Source of the DNA: an uncultured Bulleidia sp.
GTDB taxonomy: Bacteria > Bacillota_I > Bacilli_A > Erysipelotrichales > Erysipelotrichaceae
DNA length: 30,198 nt
NCBI GenBank assembly: GCA_934725105.1
Contig: CAKVBD010000024.1
Span: 1-30,198 of the forward strand
Direction: 5' to 3'
Shown one piece after another: positions 1 to 8,023 of this stretch; positions within the stretch are counted from its first letter, which is position 1; each line of letters begins with the position of its first letter. Position numbers and translations under genes: made by a program. The notes under the pieces are model-generated. The model did not search any database and was not told the origin of the DNA. It saw nothing but the letters and a program-made list of their open reading frames with translations.

Positions 1-546
1 GATTCATACAACAACAAAGTCATTGCTCACTTCATGATTCTTATGATGGAGACGGGGTTAAGACCTTCCGAGGTTTCAGCACTACAGAGAGAAAACATTG
101 ACTTGACTCACGGAGTAATAAAAGTAAGACGTTCTATAAGAAGTTCAAATACAGAGCAGTACACACTTGGAAAAACAAAAACAGAATCAAGTGTGAGAGA
201 CGTTCCAATGACAACGAACTGCCATCTGACAATAGCAAGCCTATTGGAAATGTCACGTGGAGAACAGTTCTTGTTTACAGACTATCAGGGCAACTTGCTT
301 ACAACGAAAAAAATAAGCCAACACGTAAACACTGTTACAAAGCGTTTAGGCATCGACTTCCATCTGTACATGTTGCGTCACAGATTCTCGACCAAGCTAG
401 TGACTGCAAACGTTGACCCACGTACAGTTATGGAACTGATGGGGCACAAGAATTTCAGCATGACGGTATCATATGCACGCTCAGACGATGAGAAAAAGAT
501 TACTGCAATGGAAGAAAATGTGAAGGGAATTGTGTACGTTTCGTAA
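1..546 (+). CDS. Tyrosine recombinase/integrase, 3' part (5' end outside window)
   Basis: The frame is open from the first base, so this is the C-terminal catalytic part of a larger integrase (181 residues visible). Catalytic-domain landmarks are present in order: the box I arginine in TGLRPSE, then LRHRFST (box II Arg with its following His), MGHKNF, and the likely tyrosine nucleophile in SYAR near the C-terminus. The box II position that is usually His (HxLRH) is Tyr here (YMLRH), a substitution tolerated in some phage and ICE integrases. The family cuts and joins DNA at attachment sites. No excisionase or structural phage genes lie in the window, so it is either the edge of an integrated element lying to the left or a remnant. 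The repeats just downstream may be its attachment or arm sites. Confidence 0.9.
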   Translation, partial: DSYNNKVIAHFMILMMETGLRPSEVSALQRENIDLTHGVIKVRRSIRSSNTEQYTLGKTKTESSVRDVPMTTNCHLTIASLLEMSRGEQFLFTDYQGNLLTTKKISQHVNTVTKRLGIDFHLYMLRHRFSTKLVTANVDPRTVMELMGHKNFSMTVSYARSDDEKKITAMEENVKGIVYVS

Positions 547-583
547 CATATCACGATATTCAACGAAGCCTAAATGTCACAAA

Positions 584-603
584 TTTGGTAGAAATTGGTA
601 GAA
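584..603 (+). repeat. 20-bp direct repeat, copy 1
   Basis: The string TTTGGTAGAAATTGGTAGAA occurs here and again at 829-848. Each copy holds GGTAGAA twice. Its position just 3' of the integrase gene fits an attachment core or integrase arm-binding site, but this is inference. Confidence 0.7.
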
Positions 604-724
604 GATTTTAAAAATCGAGTAGAAGAGTATTATAAAAATGCGTAAATATGCGTAGTTTCAAATGTTGTCGAATATCTGTTTTACATTGTTGAATGTCACA
701 ACAGATAAAAAGTTGATTACGCTT

Positions 725-755
725 AGAGTCATCCAATGGATGGCTCTTTTCTTTT
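725..755 (+). terminator. Rho-independent terminator
   Basis: A ten-base-pair stem (725-734 with 738-747, one G-T wobble), a three-base loop and a T-rich tail. It lies 180 bp after the integrase stop. Confidence 0.7.
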
Positions 756-828
756 TCAGCTTATTTATGCCAATATCTGTATTTTCATTTTTTGTTGTAT
801 ATTTCTACTACGCATCATTTTTGTAAGT

Positions 829-848
829 TTTGGTAGAAATTGGTAGAA
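829..848 (+). repeat. 20-bp direct repeat, copy 2
   Basis: Perfect second copy of the repeat at 584-603, 245 bp further on. Confidence 0.7.
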
Positions 849-910
849 AAGTTTTTTATTCAGCATTGTCCTTTGTATGATAGATTTCTATTCTTATTGT
901 TTCGTTAAGC

Positions 911-945
911 TGTGAGTCATCCAATGAGTGACTCTTTTTTTCTTT
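911..945 (+). terminator. Second, look-alike terminator
   Basis: Stem GAGTCA/TGACTC (914-919 with 929-934) followed by seven T. It shares GAGTCATCCAATG with the terminator at 725-755, which suggests duplication of a terminator segment. Confidence 0.65.
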
Positions 946-1016
946 TGTGTTGAAAACTTTTTCTTTGCAAATGAAAATTTTCGTCGTATTCTAATTATCA
1001 TATTGAGGTATTTGCT

Positions 1017-1991
1017 ATGCAGCGTGATTTAAAACAACTAGACGAACAAATCTTAGAACTCATGAATGAAAGAGTTACAAAGACAAGCAGTGAACATGTA
1101 TCTGAAATTGAGCAGTTAACAAAACAGTTAGATTTAATTGCTTCCACAGTTTCATACAAAACTACGTTTACACCTTCCCCACTCGTTGGCTATCAAGGTG
1201 TCAGTGGTGCATTCTCTGAACAAGCTTGTCAGAACTTCTTTTCTAAGGATGTGAAAACAATTGGCTATCCTGAGTTTGAAGATGTTTATATTGCATTAAA
1301 GAATGGTGATATTGATTATGGTGTACTGCCAATCGAAAACTCCTCTACAGGTGCTATCAATGATAACTATGATTTAATTCGTAAATATGGATTCTACATT
1401 ATTGGTGAAACTGCAGTCAATGTTGATCAGTGTCTGATGGGAATCAAAGGCACAAAGCTGGAAGATATTAAAGAAGTCTATTCGCATCCACAAGGACTCG
1501 CACAGTCTTCTGATTTCTTCTTCGCACATCGCTATATGAATCCAATGCCATATAAAGATACTGCTATGGCAGCACAATATGTCAGTGAAGCAAAAGATCC
1601 AACAAAAGCTGCAATTGCTTCTAGACTTGCATGTGAATTGTATGGATTAGAAATGCTTCAGGAAGCAATCCAGAACGACAAGACAAACAAAACAAGATTC
1701 ATGGTCGTTTCAAGAGAATTTATTTCACCACTCGACAGCGATAAAGTATCTGTCATCTTTACTCTTCCTCACGTTGTTGGTTCATTATCAACGATGCTGG
1801 AAATCACAACACTGTATGGTGTCAATCTAGAAAAGATTGAATCTAGACCAATCAAAGAAGAAAACTGGCAATATTATTTCTATATCGACTTCTTAGGCAA
1901 TATGCGAGATGGTTCTGTCAGCAAGGCCATTGAAGAAATGAAAGCAAAGGCTTCCACATTCCGTCTGTTAGGAAATTACAAGAAAGCGTAG
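1017..1991 (+). CDS. pheA: Prephenate dehydratase with vestigial chorismate mutase helix
   Basis: Converts prephenate to phenylpyruvate in phenylalanine synthesis (cytoplasm). The dehydratase domain starts near residue 57 (GYQGVSGAFSEQA) and has YGVLPIENSSTG, SHPQ (about 156-159) and the catalytic TRF motif (226-228). A C-terminal ACT domain carries the ESRP motif (275-278) used for phenylalanine feedback. The first 45 residues look like helix 1 of an AroQ chorismate mutase (DLKQLDEQILELMNERV), but the rest of that roughly 90-residue domain is missing, so mutase activity is unlikely. The start is supported by GAGG eight bases upstream. The aminotransferase that follows begins five bases after its stop, so the two are co-transcribed. 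Confidence 0.92.
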   Translation: MQRDLKQLDEQILELMNERVTKTSSEHVSEIEQLTKQLDLIASTVSYKTTFTPSPLVGYQGVSGAFSEQACQNFFSKDVKTIGYPEFEDVYIALKNGDIDYGVLPIENSSTGAINDNYDLIRKYGFYIIGETAVNVDQCLMGIKGTKLEDIKEVYSHPQGLAQSSDFFFAHRYMNPMPYKDTAMAAQYVSEAKDPTKAAIASRLACELYGLEMLQEAIQNDKTNKTRFMVVSREFISPLDSDKVSVIFTLPHVVGSLSTMLEITTLYGVNLEKIESRPIKEENWQYYFYIDFLGNMRDGSVSKAIEEMKAKASTFRLLGNYKKA

Positions 1992-1996
1992 ATCAT

Positions 1997-3160
1997 ATGA
2001 GAGAACTCGGAAACAATTATGTCAAAAGCTTGAAAGAAAGCGCGACATTAAAAATGAATGATAAAGCAAAGAAAATGATTCGTGAGGGCATTGATGTTGT
2101 CAATCTTGCTGGTGGTGAACCAAACTTTGATACACCAAAGCAGATCAAAGACGCAACAATTCAGGCATTGAATGAAGGAAAAACACATTACGTTGCTTCT
2201 GGTATGATCCCAGAATTAAGACAGGCAATTACAGAAAAACTACAGCGAGAAAACAAGATTACAATTGATCCTTCCCAGCTCATTCTCACGCCTGGCGGAA
2301 AGTATTCTTTATTTCTTTGCATGCAGGCATTGTTAAATCCAGAAGATGAAGTCATTATTGTTGCTCCAGCATGGGTTTCGTATGAATCAATGATTACCCT
2401 GAGTGGCGCAACACCAGTATTTCTAGAACTCAGTGAAGAAGACAACTTTACACCGACAAAAGAAAAACTGTTGTCAGTTACAACAAAGCATACAAAGCTT
2501 GTCATTGTATGCTCCCCATCCAACCCAACAGGACACGATCTTTCTAAAGATGAATTAGATGCCTTAGAAGCATACATTCTAGAAACAAAGATTCATGTTC
2601 TTGTGGATGAAATGTATGAACATATTATCTATGGTCACAAGCATACATCTTTAGCCGCAAGAAAGAACATTCAGGATTATGTCATTTCTGTCTTTGGTTT
2701 TTCCAAAGGCTATGCAATGACAGGATGGAGAATGGGATATATTACTGCTTCCAAAGAAAATATTGAATATATGAATAAAGTATATTCCCATTCCATTACA
2801 TGTGTGAATCAGTTTATTCAGTATGGTGGTGTTGTGGCATTAAACTGCTACGATGATATCGAAAGAATGCGTCAGGCTTATCAAAGACGTAGAGACTTCT
2901 TTATTTCTGGATTAAATGCGATTGATGGGGTGGAAGCTTCCAATCCAGACGGTGCATTCTATGCATGGGTAAAGTTTGACGGATTCAAAGACAGTGATGC
3001 CATTGCTGACTTCTTGCTTGAAAATGCACATGTTGCTTCTGTCAGTGGAAAAGCATTTTCACCAAGTGATACAAATCACGTACGTTTCTCATTTGCGGCA
3101 AGCGATGAAGAATTAGAAAAAGCAGTATCAAGAATCAAACAGGCAATTGAAAACCGATGA
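1997..3160 (+). CDS. PLP-dependent class I/II aminotransferase (aspartate/aromatic type)
   Basis: A fold-type I aminotransferase of 387 residues, the usual size. Visible active-site elements are SNPTG (Asn176), Asp204 in LVDEMYE, the PLP lysine Lys237 in GFSKGYAMTGWRMGY, and a substrate-carboxylate Arg late in the protein (HVRFSFA). The family transfers the amino group of aspartate or glutamate to 2-oxo acids. Being directly downstream of pheA, a role in turning phenylpyruvate into phenylalanine (or prephenate into arogenate) is a reasonable inference, but sequence alone does not settle substrate. Its stop codon lies inside the 5' arm of the terminator. Confidence 0.88.
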   Translation: MRELGNNYVKSLKESATLKMNDKAKKMIREGIDVVNLAGGEPNFDTPKQIKDATIQALNEGKTHYVASGMIPELRQAITEKLQRENKITIDPSQLILTPGGKYSLFLCMQALLNPEDEVIIVAPAWVSYESMITLSGATPVFLELSEEDNFTPTKEKLLSVTTKHTKLVIVCSPSNPTGHDLSKDELDALEAYILETKIHVLVDEMYEHIIYGHKHTSLAARKNIQDYVISVFGFSKGYAMTGWRMGYITASKENIEYMNKVYSHSITCVNQFIQYGGVVALNCYDDIERMRQAYQRRRDFFISGLNAIDGVEASNPDGAFYAWVKFDGFKDSDAIADFLLENAHVASVSGKAFSPSDTNHVRFSFAASDEELEKAVSRIKQAIENR

Positions 3161-3180
3161 AAAAATCATCGGTTTTTTAT
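3152..3180 (+). terminator. Terminator overlapping the aminotransferase stop
   Basis: The stem ACCGATGA/TCATCGGT (3153-3160 with 3166-3173) contains the TGA stop, followed by a T run. The convergent minus-strand gene ends at 3177, so the hairpin probably serves both strands, more weakly on minus. Confidence 0.85.
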
Positions 3181-3935
3181 ATTGCAGTATTTGGATTTCT
3201 GTATTGTCCGTGCTTGTTTGTTTTACCATTTCCATACTGTATCGCAAACTTAGGACAGCGATGCAGACACCCAAGACACATTTCACATTCCTTATCTTTC
3301 CAAACTGGATAGCCATCTTTCATTGCAATTGCCTGTACTGGACATCTTTTAGCACATAATCCACATCCAATACAGATATCCTTGTTGACTGATAAAAGTT
3401 TTGTCTTTCTTTCTGTATGGTACATATACAAAGATGGTAGTGCAGTAATCAGTACTGGCAGTTTCCCTTTTACAAAATCTCCATTTGTATTTACTTGTAT
3501 TTTTGTGATGATATTCTGCAGCTGCTGTTCTCCTTCATTCAACTTTGCATCAACTTTCTTTTGATCCGTCAGATCAAACATCGGTGTCCATGTATCCGGC
3601 ATGATTACGCTATAGTAAGCATCAAACTTCTGATTGTTTTCTTGCATCAGTTTTTCCGTAAAATGAACCGCAGATCCTGTTGTAGTACCATAACTCAAAA
3701 CAAAAAACGTATATGCACAGTTTATCATCTGGATATTTTCTAAAAACGCTGCAACAATTCTAGGCAGTCTCCAAAAATACGTTGGGGATACGACACCTAG
3801 TACTTTCTCATTTTCAAAGCAATATCGCTTTTCATTGATACATGTAACAATAGACATGCATTCATCATTCATGCTCTTCGCAATTGTTTCCGCAATATAT
3901 TTACTATTCCCTGTCGCACTGAAATATAAAACCAT
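3177..3935 (-). CDS. EFR1-type flavodoxin/ferredoxin fusion protein
   Basis: N-terminal flavodoxin-like domain with the FMN phosphate-binding motif YFSATGNSKYIAE (residues 4-16), then a C-terminal two-cluster ferredoxin domain: CxxCxxCxxxCP at Cys188/191/194/198 and Cys217/220/223/227. Such proteins move electrons between flavin and 4Fe-4S clusters in anaerobes. The partner cannot be told from the sequence. It appears to be a single-gene transcript: TATAAT-like -10 at 3966-3971, AAAGG ahead of the start, convergent to the aminotransferase. Confidence 0.85.
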   Translation of the reverse strand: MVLYFSATGNSKYIAETIAKSMNDECMSIVTCINEKRYCFENEKVLGVVSPTYFWRLPRIVAAFLENIQMINCAYTFFVLSYGTTTGSAVHFTEKLMQENNQKFDAYYSVIMPDTWTPMFDLTDQKKVDAKLNEGEQQLQNIITKIQVNTNGDFVKGKLPVLITALPSLYMYHTERKTKLLSVNKDICIGCGLCAKRCPVQAIAMKDGYPVWKDKECEMCLGCLHRCPKFAIQYGNGKTNKHGQYRNPNTAI

Positions 3936-3978
3936 CTGTAAAACCTTTCTCTTATTCTACATAAAATTATACATGTTA

Positions 3979-4010
3979 CTTTAAACAAAAAGGAGAATTG
4001 CTTCTCCTAT
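3979..4010 (-). terminator. Terminator after the small membrane peptide gene
   Basis: Read on the minus strand, AGGAGAAG and CTTCTCCT-type arms (3991-4008) form a tight stem followed by TTTTTG. It overlaps the stop codon of the 27-codon reading frame. Confidence 0.75.
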
Positions 4011-4090
4011 TGCTTTCTAGCCTGTCTTTTAATAAATGTGCGTAATTGAATAAATCCAATTATAAGGATACAGGCAAGTATGATTGACAT
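4007..4090 (-). CDS. Small membrane peptide, 27 residues
   Basis: A short frame absent from normal gene calls. It encodes one hydrophobic helix (about residues 2-14: SIILACILIIGFI) followed by a basic tail (KRQARKQ), the shape of a single-pass peptide with the positive end inside. Support comes from signals, not homology: AGGAG seven bases before the ATG, a possible -10 (TATAAA) about 35 bp upstream, and a terminator beginning at its stop. It follows comEB after 56 bases, so it could be the last gene of that operon or stand alone. Function unknown. Small hydrophobic-plus-basic peptides include type I toxins and membrane-complex helpers; nothing here decides. Confidence 0.55.
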   Translation of the reverse strand: MSIILACILIIGFIQLRTFIKRQARKQ

Positions 4091-4146
4091 ATGCTATCTC
4101 CTAGTTAGTTACTTCTAACCATTTATACTATAGCATAACGACTCAT

Positions 4147-4656
4147 TCATTTGTTTGTATACGATTCCTCATTGATTTTCTTTTCTACATGAATGGAAAT
4201 GGTATTGCTGATGCGAACAAGTTCAACGCCCGCTGCTCTTAACATACGCTTGGATGCAATGTTTGTATCAACACCATTGTATTTATCAGATTCATATACA
4301 ATCTTTTTAATTCCAGACTGAATGATAGCTTTTGCACATTCATTACAAGGAAATAAAGAAACATAAATTGTACAGCCTCTTACACTTCTTTGAGAATTCA
4401 AGATAGCATTCAATTCCGCATGTACAACAAAGGCATACTTCGAAGTTAATACATCTCCTTCTCTACTCCAAGGAAATTCATCATCACTGACACCCGTAGG
4501 AAATCCATTATACCCGACAGATACAACTCTATGATTTTCATCCACGATTGCTGCACCAACCTGTGTATTTGGATCTTTGGAGCGCAATGCAGATAAATGG
4601 GCAAGTCCCATGAAATACTCATCCCATGTAAGAACGTTGTCGACTCTTTTTTCCAT
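4147..4656 (-). CDS. comEB: dCMP deaminase / ComEB-like zinc deaminase
   Basis: Deaminates dCMP to dUMP, supplying thymidylate synthesis. The zinc site is clear: His79-Ala-Glu81 (VVHAELNAI) and Cys104-x-x-Cys107 (FPCNEC). At 169 residues it matches the family. Its ATG overlaps the stop of the upstream pseudouridine synthase gene (ATGA), so translation is coupled. Confidence 0.9.
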   Translation of the reverse strand: MEKRVDNVLTWDEYFMGLAHLSALRSKDPNTQVGAAIVDENHRVVSVGYNGFPTGVSDDEFPWSREGDVLTSKYAFVVHAELNAILNSQRSVRGCTIYVSLFPCNECAKAIIQSGIKKIVYESDKYNGVDTNIASKRMLRAAGVELVRISNTISIHVEKKINEESYTNK

Positions 4657-5567
4657 CAGATATCCTCTCTTCTAAGCTTTTCCAGTAATGTTTCAAAATA
4701 ATCTGGAAGTGGTGCAGTAAATGTCATCTTTTGATGTGTTGAAGGGTGTACAAGTGTCAATTGATATGCATGCAGACACTGTCCCTGTGTATCCATAACT
4801 GCACACTTTCTGCCATACTTTTCATCCCCTGTGACTGGATGATTGATATATTTCATATGCACACGGATCTGGTGAGTTCTACCAGTCTCTAAAGAACAAT
4901 CCAGTAATGTATAGTGCTGGAATCTTTCCTTCACTTTAAAGTGTGTTCTAGCATCCTTAGAGTTTGTAGGTGTTACTGTCATCTTCTGACGGTCTCTACG
5001 GTCTCGTCCAATTGGGGCATCAATCACACCTGCTTCATTAGCAATATTGCCATCGACCAAAGCAATATATTCTCTATGACACTGTTTTGTTTCCAGTTGT
5101 TTTGCGATTGCATTATGTGCAAGATCATTCTTGCAGGCAACAATACATCCCGTTGTATCTTTATCAATACGATGCACGATACCAGGACGAATCACACCAT
5201 TGATACCAGAAAGATCTTTACAGTGATACAGCAATGCATTCACTAAAGTACCAGAATAATTGCCTGGTGCTGGATGAACAACCATTCCCTTTGGCTTATT
5301 GATCACAATAATATCATCATCTTCATACAGGATGTCTAATGGAATATCTTCTGCCTGTACATTCAATTCTTCATTTTCAGGAACATCACAACTGATCGTA
5401 TCTCCACACTGTACCTTATAGGATGATTTTTCAGCCTTGCCATTCACAAAGATTTTCTTATCTTTCGCAAGATCCTGTACACGTGTACGAGATAATTCAC
5501 TCACTTCGCTGAGATACTTATCTAAGCGTGCTCCACTTTCTTCTACGATCCATTCTGTATAACTCAT
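4656..5567 (-). CDS. rluD: RluA/RluD-family pseudouridine synthase
   Basis: Isomerises uridines in RNA, probably 23S rRNA. It has an N-terminal S4 RNA-binding domain (about residues 13-60, ARLDKYLSEVSELSRTRVQ) and then the catalytic domain with the signature HRIDKDTTG, catalytic Asp135. Full length (303 residues). Overlaps lspA upstream and comEB downstream by four bases each. RluD specificity (helix 69) is inferred from the usual lspA-rluD neighbour pair in Firmicutes. Confidence 0.88.
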   Translation of the reverse strand: MSYTEWIVEESGARLDKYLSEVSELSRTRVQDLAKDKKIFVNGKAEKSSYKVQCGDTISCDVPENEELNVQAEDIPLDILYEDDDIIVINKPKGMVVHPAPGNYSGTLVNALLYHCKDLSGINGVIRPGIVHRIDKDTTGCIVACKNDLAHNAIAKQLETKQCHREYIALVDGNIANEAGVIDAPIGRDRRDRQKMTVTPTNSKDARTHFKVKERFQHYTLLDCSLETGRTHQIRVHMKYINHPVTGDEKYGRKCAVMDTQGQCLHAYQLTLVHPSTHQKMTFTAPLPDYFETLLEKLRREDI

Positions 5568-6013
5568 ACGTTTTTCTTTTCTTCCTTCATTGATGCGATA
5601 AATAGCAAGATGACACCAATCGTTAATGCACTGTCAGCAATATTAAAGATTGGAAAGTCATATCCAAAAATAATAAAATCTAAAAAGTCTCTGACATAAC
5701 CTAAAAATAAACGATCAAACAGATTCCCTGCTGCCCCGCCAATCATTAAGGCAAGTGCAAATCTCATCAGCTTTGAACAATCTTTATTCAAAACATAATA
5801 AATCATGACACCGATTGCAGCCGCAGAAACAATGGATAAGAATGCCTGCTTTCCACTCAATAATGACCATGCCATACCTGTATTTTTCGCAAATGTCAAA
5901 GAGAAAAAACCAGGAATAATTTCAACATTCTGCAATGCCGTTTGACTTTCAATGACGTATTTAGAAACAAGGTCTAAAACAATTACAATTGTACTGATTA
6001 CTACGACTGCCAT
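5564..6013 (-). CDS. lspA: Lipoprotein signal peptidase (signal peptidase II)
   Basis: Membrane aspartyl protease that cuts signal peptides from prolipoproteins. Four hydrophobic segments are visible. Conserved elements are NTGMAWS (44-50), GNLFDR and the catalytic pair Asp109 (VRDFLDF) and Asp127 (FNIADS). It is 149 residues, typical. AGAGG sits six bases ahead of the ATG and overlaps the end of the previous gene. A likely client in this window is the Cys20 lipoprotein reductase at 17.4-19.3 kb. Confidence 0.93.
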   Translation of the reverse strand: MAVVVISTIVIVLDLVSKYVIESQTALQNVEIIPGFFSLTFAKNTGMAWSLLSGKQAFLSIVSAAAIGVMIYYVLNKDCSKLMRFALALMIGGAAGNLFDRLFLGYVRDFLDFIIFGYDFPIFNIADSALTIGVILLFIASMKEEKKNV

Positions 6014-6015
6014 AC

Positions 6016-6528
6016 TTACCTCTGTTTCTCATTTGTGAAGACTGTAAACTGTTCCAGTTCATATGGTTCAAATTTCTTCACTAAAGATGCATATGCTTTA
6101 TCAAATGCTTCCCCATCAAAGTCTTCGGATAGTCTTTGTAAAAGTCTTTGCTTCAGGATCACACTATCCTGATGTGGTAAAAGTACTTCTCTACTTGCTA
6201 GTACAACATTTGCTTCATCCAGGATCACAACTTCAAATGCGTAGTCCTGTGCATCTTTTAAAGAAGCAAGCAATGTATCATCTCCATCCTTGATGCAGAA
6301 TGGAATATCACTTGTTTCCAGGCAATCATAGATTTCAAGCAGGAATGCATCAACGATTCCTTTCTGTATAAAAGAAATATGAATATCACTCTTGTTGACT
6401 CTTTGTAATTCTTCTTTGTCCCATACACGATCTTTCATAAAGAAGATCCAATGATGGTCCTTATAATCCAGCCAGATACCATCTGCTGATTCAATACTTA
6501 ACTTTTGATTTTTTTGAAATACTGTCAT
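6016..6528 (-). CDS. Hypothetical protein, first gene of the lspA operon
   Basis: A soluble protein of 170 residues with no membrane segment or motif I recognise. It is rich in acidic and aromatic residues and has alternating strand-like stretches. The start chosen is the ATG at 6528, seven codons inside the longest frame, because GGAG lies just ahead of it and the -10 (TATAAT, 6551-6556) would put transcription start close to the longer frame's first codon. It lies three bases upstream of lspA and so is co-transcribed with lspA-rluD-comEB. Function unknown. Confidence 0.75.
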   Translation of the reverse strand: MTVFQKNQKLSIESADGIWLDYKDHHWIFFMKDRVWDKEELQRVNKSDIHISFIQKGIVDAFLLEIYDCLETSDIPFCIKDGDDTLLASLKDAQDYAFEVVILDEANVVLASREVLLPHQDSVILKQRLLQRLSEDFDGEAFDKAYASLVKKFEPYELEQFTVFTNEKQR

Positions 6529-6575
6529 ATTCACTCCAATCACGTACAAAATTATACAAAAAATTAAAACATAAA

Positions 6576-6602
6576 GAAAGAAGCGTTATAATAACGCTTC
6601 AA
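6576..6602 (-). terminator. Terminator after the TSCPD gene
   Basis: Perfect 9-bp stem GAAGCGTTA/TAACGCTTC (6580-6600) with a T-rich tail on the minus strand. Confidence 0.75.
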
Positions 6603-6851
6603 TTAATGATTGTATTGTTTTAATGCCTGTGCAATCTGATCTGGGCAGGATGTGTTTTTGAATCCACATTGAATGCCATCCAATACATCAATCACTTCCT
6701 GGATCTTTCTGCCTTTCACTAAAGCACCAATACCTTTCAGGTTTCCGTTACATCCACCTTCTACAACCAAAGACTGGATTGTATCACCCTCAATTTCGAA
6801 CGTCATTTTCTTGCTGCAGACGCCCTGTGGTTTAAATTCATAAGTAGCCAT
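6603..6851 (-). CDS. TSCPD-domain protein (TIGR03905-like)
   Basis: A complete small protein of 82 residues with the TSCPD motif (NTSCPDQIAQAL) and further conserved Cys (GVCSKK, GGCNGNLKG, IQCGF). This domain also occurs at the end of some ribonucleotide reductases and may bind metal or nucleic acid; a precise role is not established. AAGGAAAG precedes the ATG. Transcribed away from the helicase gene. Confidence 0.8.
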   Translation of the reverse strand: MATYEFKPQGVCSKKMTFEIEGDTIQSLVVEGGCNGNLKGIGALVKGRKIQEVIDVLDGIQCGFKNTSCPDQIAQALKQYNH

Positions 6852-6929
6852 AATTCTTCTCTCTTTCCTTTGCGTAAAATGTTAACACAAAACTGTACAA
6901 ATGAGAAAAGAAATGCTATTTTCTTATAC

Positions 6930-8012
6930 ATGATTACATTAAGAAAAGAAACAACAGACGCATTAAACATTGAAAAGTTCACAGATATTCAGACGCAAGT
7001 GATTCCTCATGCCTGCAATCACGAAGATATCTATGCATTAGCACCAACAGGCAGTGGAAAGACATATGCCTATGTTCTACCCGTCTTAGAACAGATTGAA
7101 CTGCAAGGCAAAGGCAAGCATTTTCCTCGCTGTATTATATTCGCACCTACACGAGAACTATCCATACAGATTACACATGTGATTCGTGATCTTTTGAAAA
7201 ATCGTGAAGGCATTCGTACAAGTTTACTGACAGGTGGCTATGATATTCAAAAGCAGATCCAGGCATCACGGAATGGTGCTGATATTATTGTTGGTACACC
7301 AAGCCGCATCAAAGATCATCTTAGACGTCATACATTAAAAACAAAGATGTGTGATATGGTCGTTGTCGATGAAGCAGATATGATGTTATCCATGGGATTT
7401 GAAGAAGATCTATTAGATTGTCTCAACTATCTCAAAGAACATCAGACAATGCTGTTTTCCGCAACTGAAACACAAGAAACAAAAGCACTTGCCAAAACAA
7501 TACTGCGTGATCCATTTCTTGCTACAGTCAAAGAAGAAACAGAAAAGAAACAAGATATTACCGTACATCTTCTACAGACAAAAGAAATATCTAAGATTGA
7601 TGTCTTGACACGTTTATTAAACAAAGAAAAGAATCAATGCATTCTCTTCTGCAACAAAAGAAAAACATGTGATTTTTTAACAGAACTGTTAAAGAAAAGA
7701 AATTACTCATGTGATACGATCCACTCTGATATGAACTATCAGACAAGAAAAAAAATCATGGAAAGCTTTCGAAACCATGATTTAAAGATTCTATGTGCAA
7801 CAGACGTTGCCAGTCGAGGCATTGATATACCAAGTGTAGATACTGTCATTCTCTATGATATTTCTGATACAGAAGAACAGCTGATCCATCGTATTGGAAG
7901 ATGTTCTAGAGATGGCAGAAAAGCAAATGCATATTTACTGATCACAAAGAATGATCATCGCTACAGCTACGACAGATTATTTCCAAAAGTCATAAAGGAG
8001 AATCATCACTGA
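6930..8012 (+). CDS. DEAD-box ATP-dependent RNA helicase
   Basis: RNA-unwinding ATPase of 360 residues with only the two RecA-like domains and no C-terminal RNA-binding extension. Motifs in order: Q motif (FTDIQTQVIP), APTGSGKT, PTRELSIQ, TGGYD, GTPSRI, DEAD, SAT, then ILFCNK, ATDVASRGIDIP and HRIGRCSR. The longest frame starts at a TTG at 6870. I prefer the ATG at 6930 because the added 20 residues are unlike the family and the Q motif follows at the usual distance, but neither start has a strong ribosome binding site. The stop overlaps that of the convergent kinase gene. Confidence 0.88.
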   Translation: MITLRKETTDALNIEKFTDIQTQVIPHACNHEDIYALAPTGSGKTYAYVLPVLEQIELQGKGKHFPRCIIFAPTRELSIQITHVIRDLLKNREGIRTSLLTGGYDIQKQIQASRNGADIIVGTPSRIKDHLRRHTLKTKMCDMVVVDEADMMLSMGFEEDLLDCLNYLKEHQTMLFSATETQETKALAKTILRDPFLATVKEETEKKQDITVHLLQTKEISKIDVLTRLLNKEKNQCILFCNKRKTCDFLTELLKKRNYSCDTIHSDMNYQTRKKIMESFRNHDLKILCATDVASRGIDIPSVDTVILYDISDTEEQLIHRIGRCSRDGRKANAYLLITKNDHRYSYDRLFPKVIKENHH

Positions 8013-8023
8013 TTCTCCTTTTC
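7994..8023. terminator. Shared bidirectional terminator at convergent stops
   Basis: A long stem, AAAGGAGAATCA with TGATTCTCCTTT, and a 4-base loop. The stop codons of both convergent genes (8010-8012 plus; 8006-8008 minus) lie inside the hairpin. Confidence 0.85.

Larger units (their letters stand above)
547..1016. other. Gene-free stretch with direct repeats and two terminators
   Basis: No convincing gene in 470 bases. It holds a 20-bp perfect direct repeat (584-603 and 829-848), each copy itself made of two GGTAGAA units, and two terminator-like hairpins that share the string GAGTCATCCAATG. A possible promoter for the next gene is TTTGCA at 964-969 with TATTCT at 987-992 (17-bp spacer). 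The right part probably belongs to the chromosome and the left part to the integrase-bearing element. Confidence 0.6.

Noticed and set aside
1..1000. A full prophage or conjugative element inside the window
   Set aside because: Only the integrase 3' end is visible; the rest of the window is core metabolism with uniform composition.
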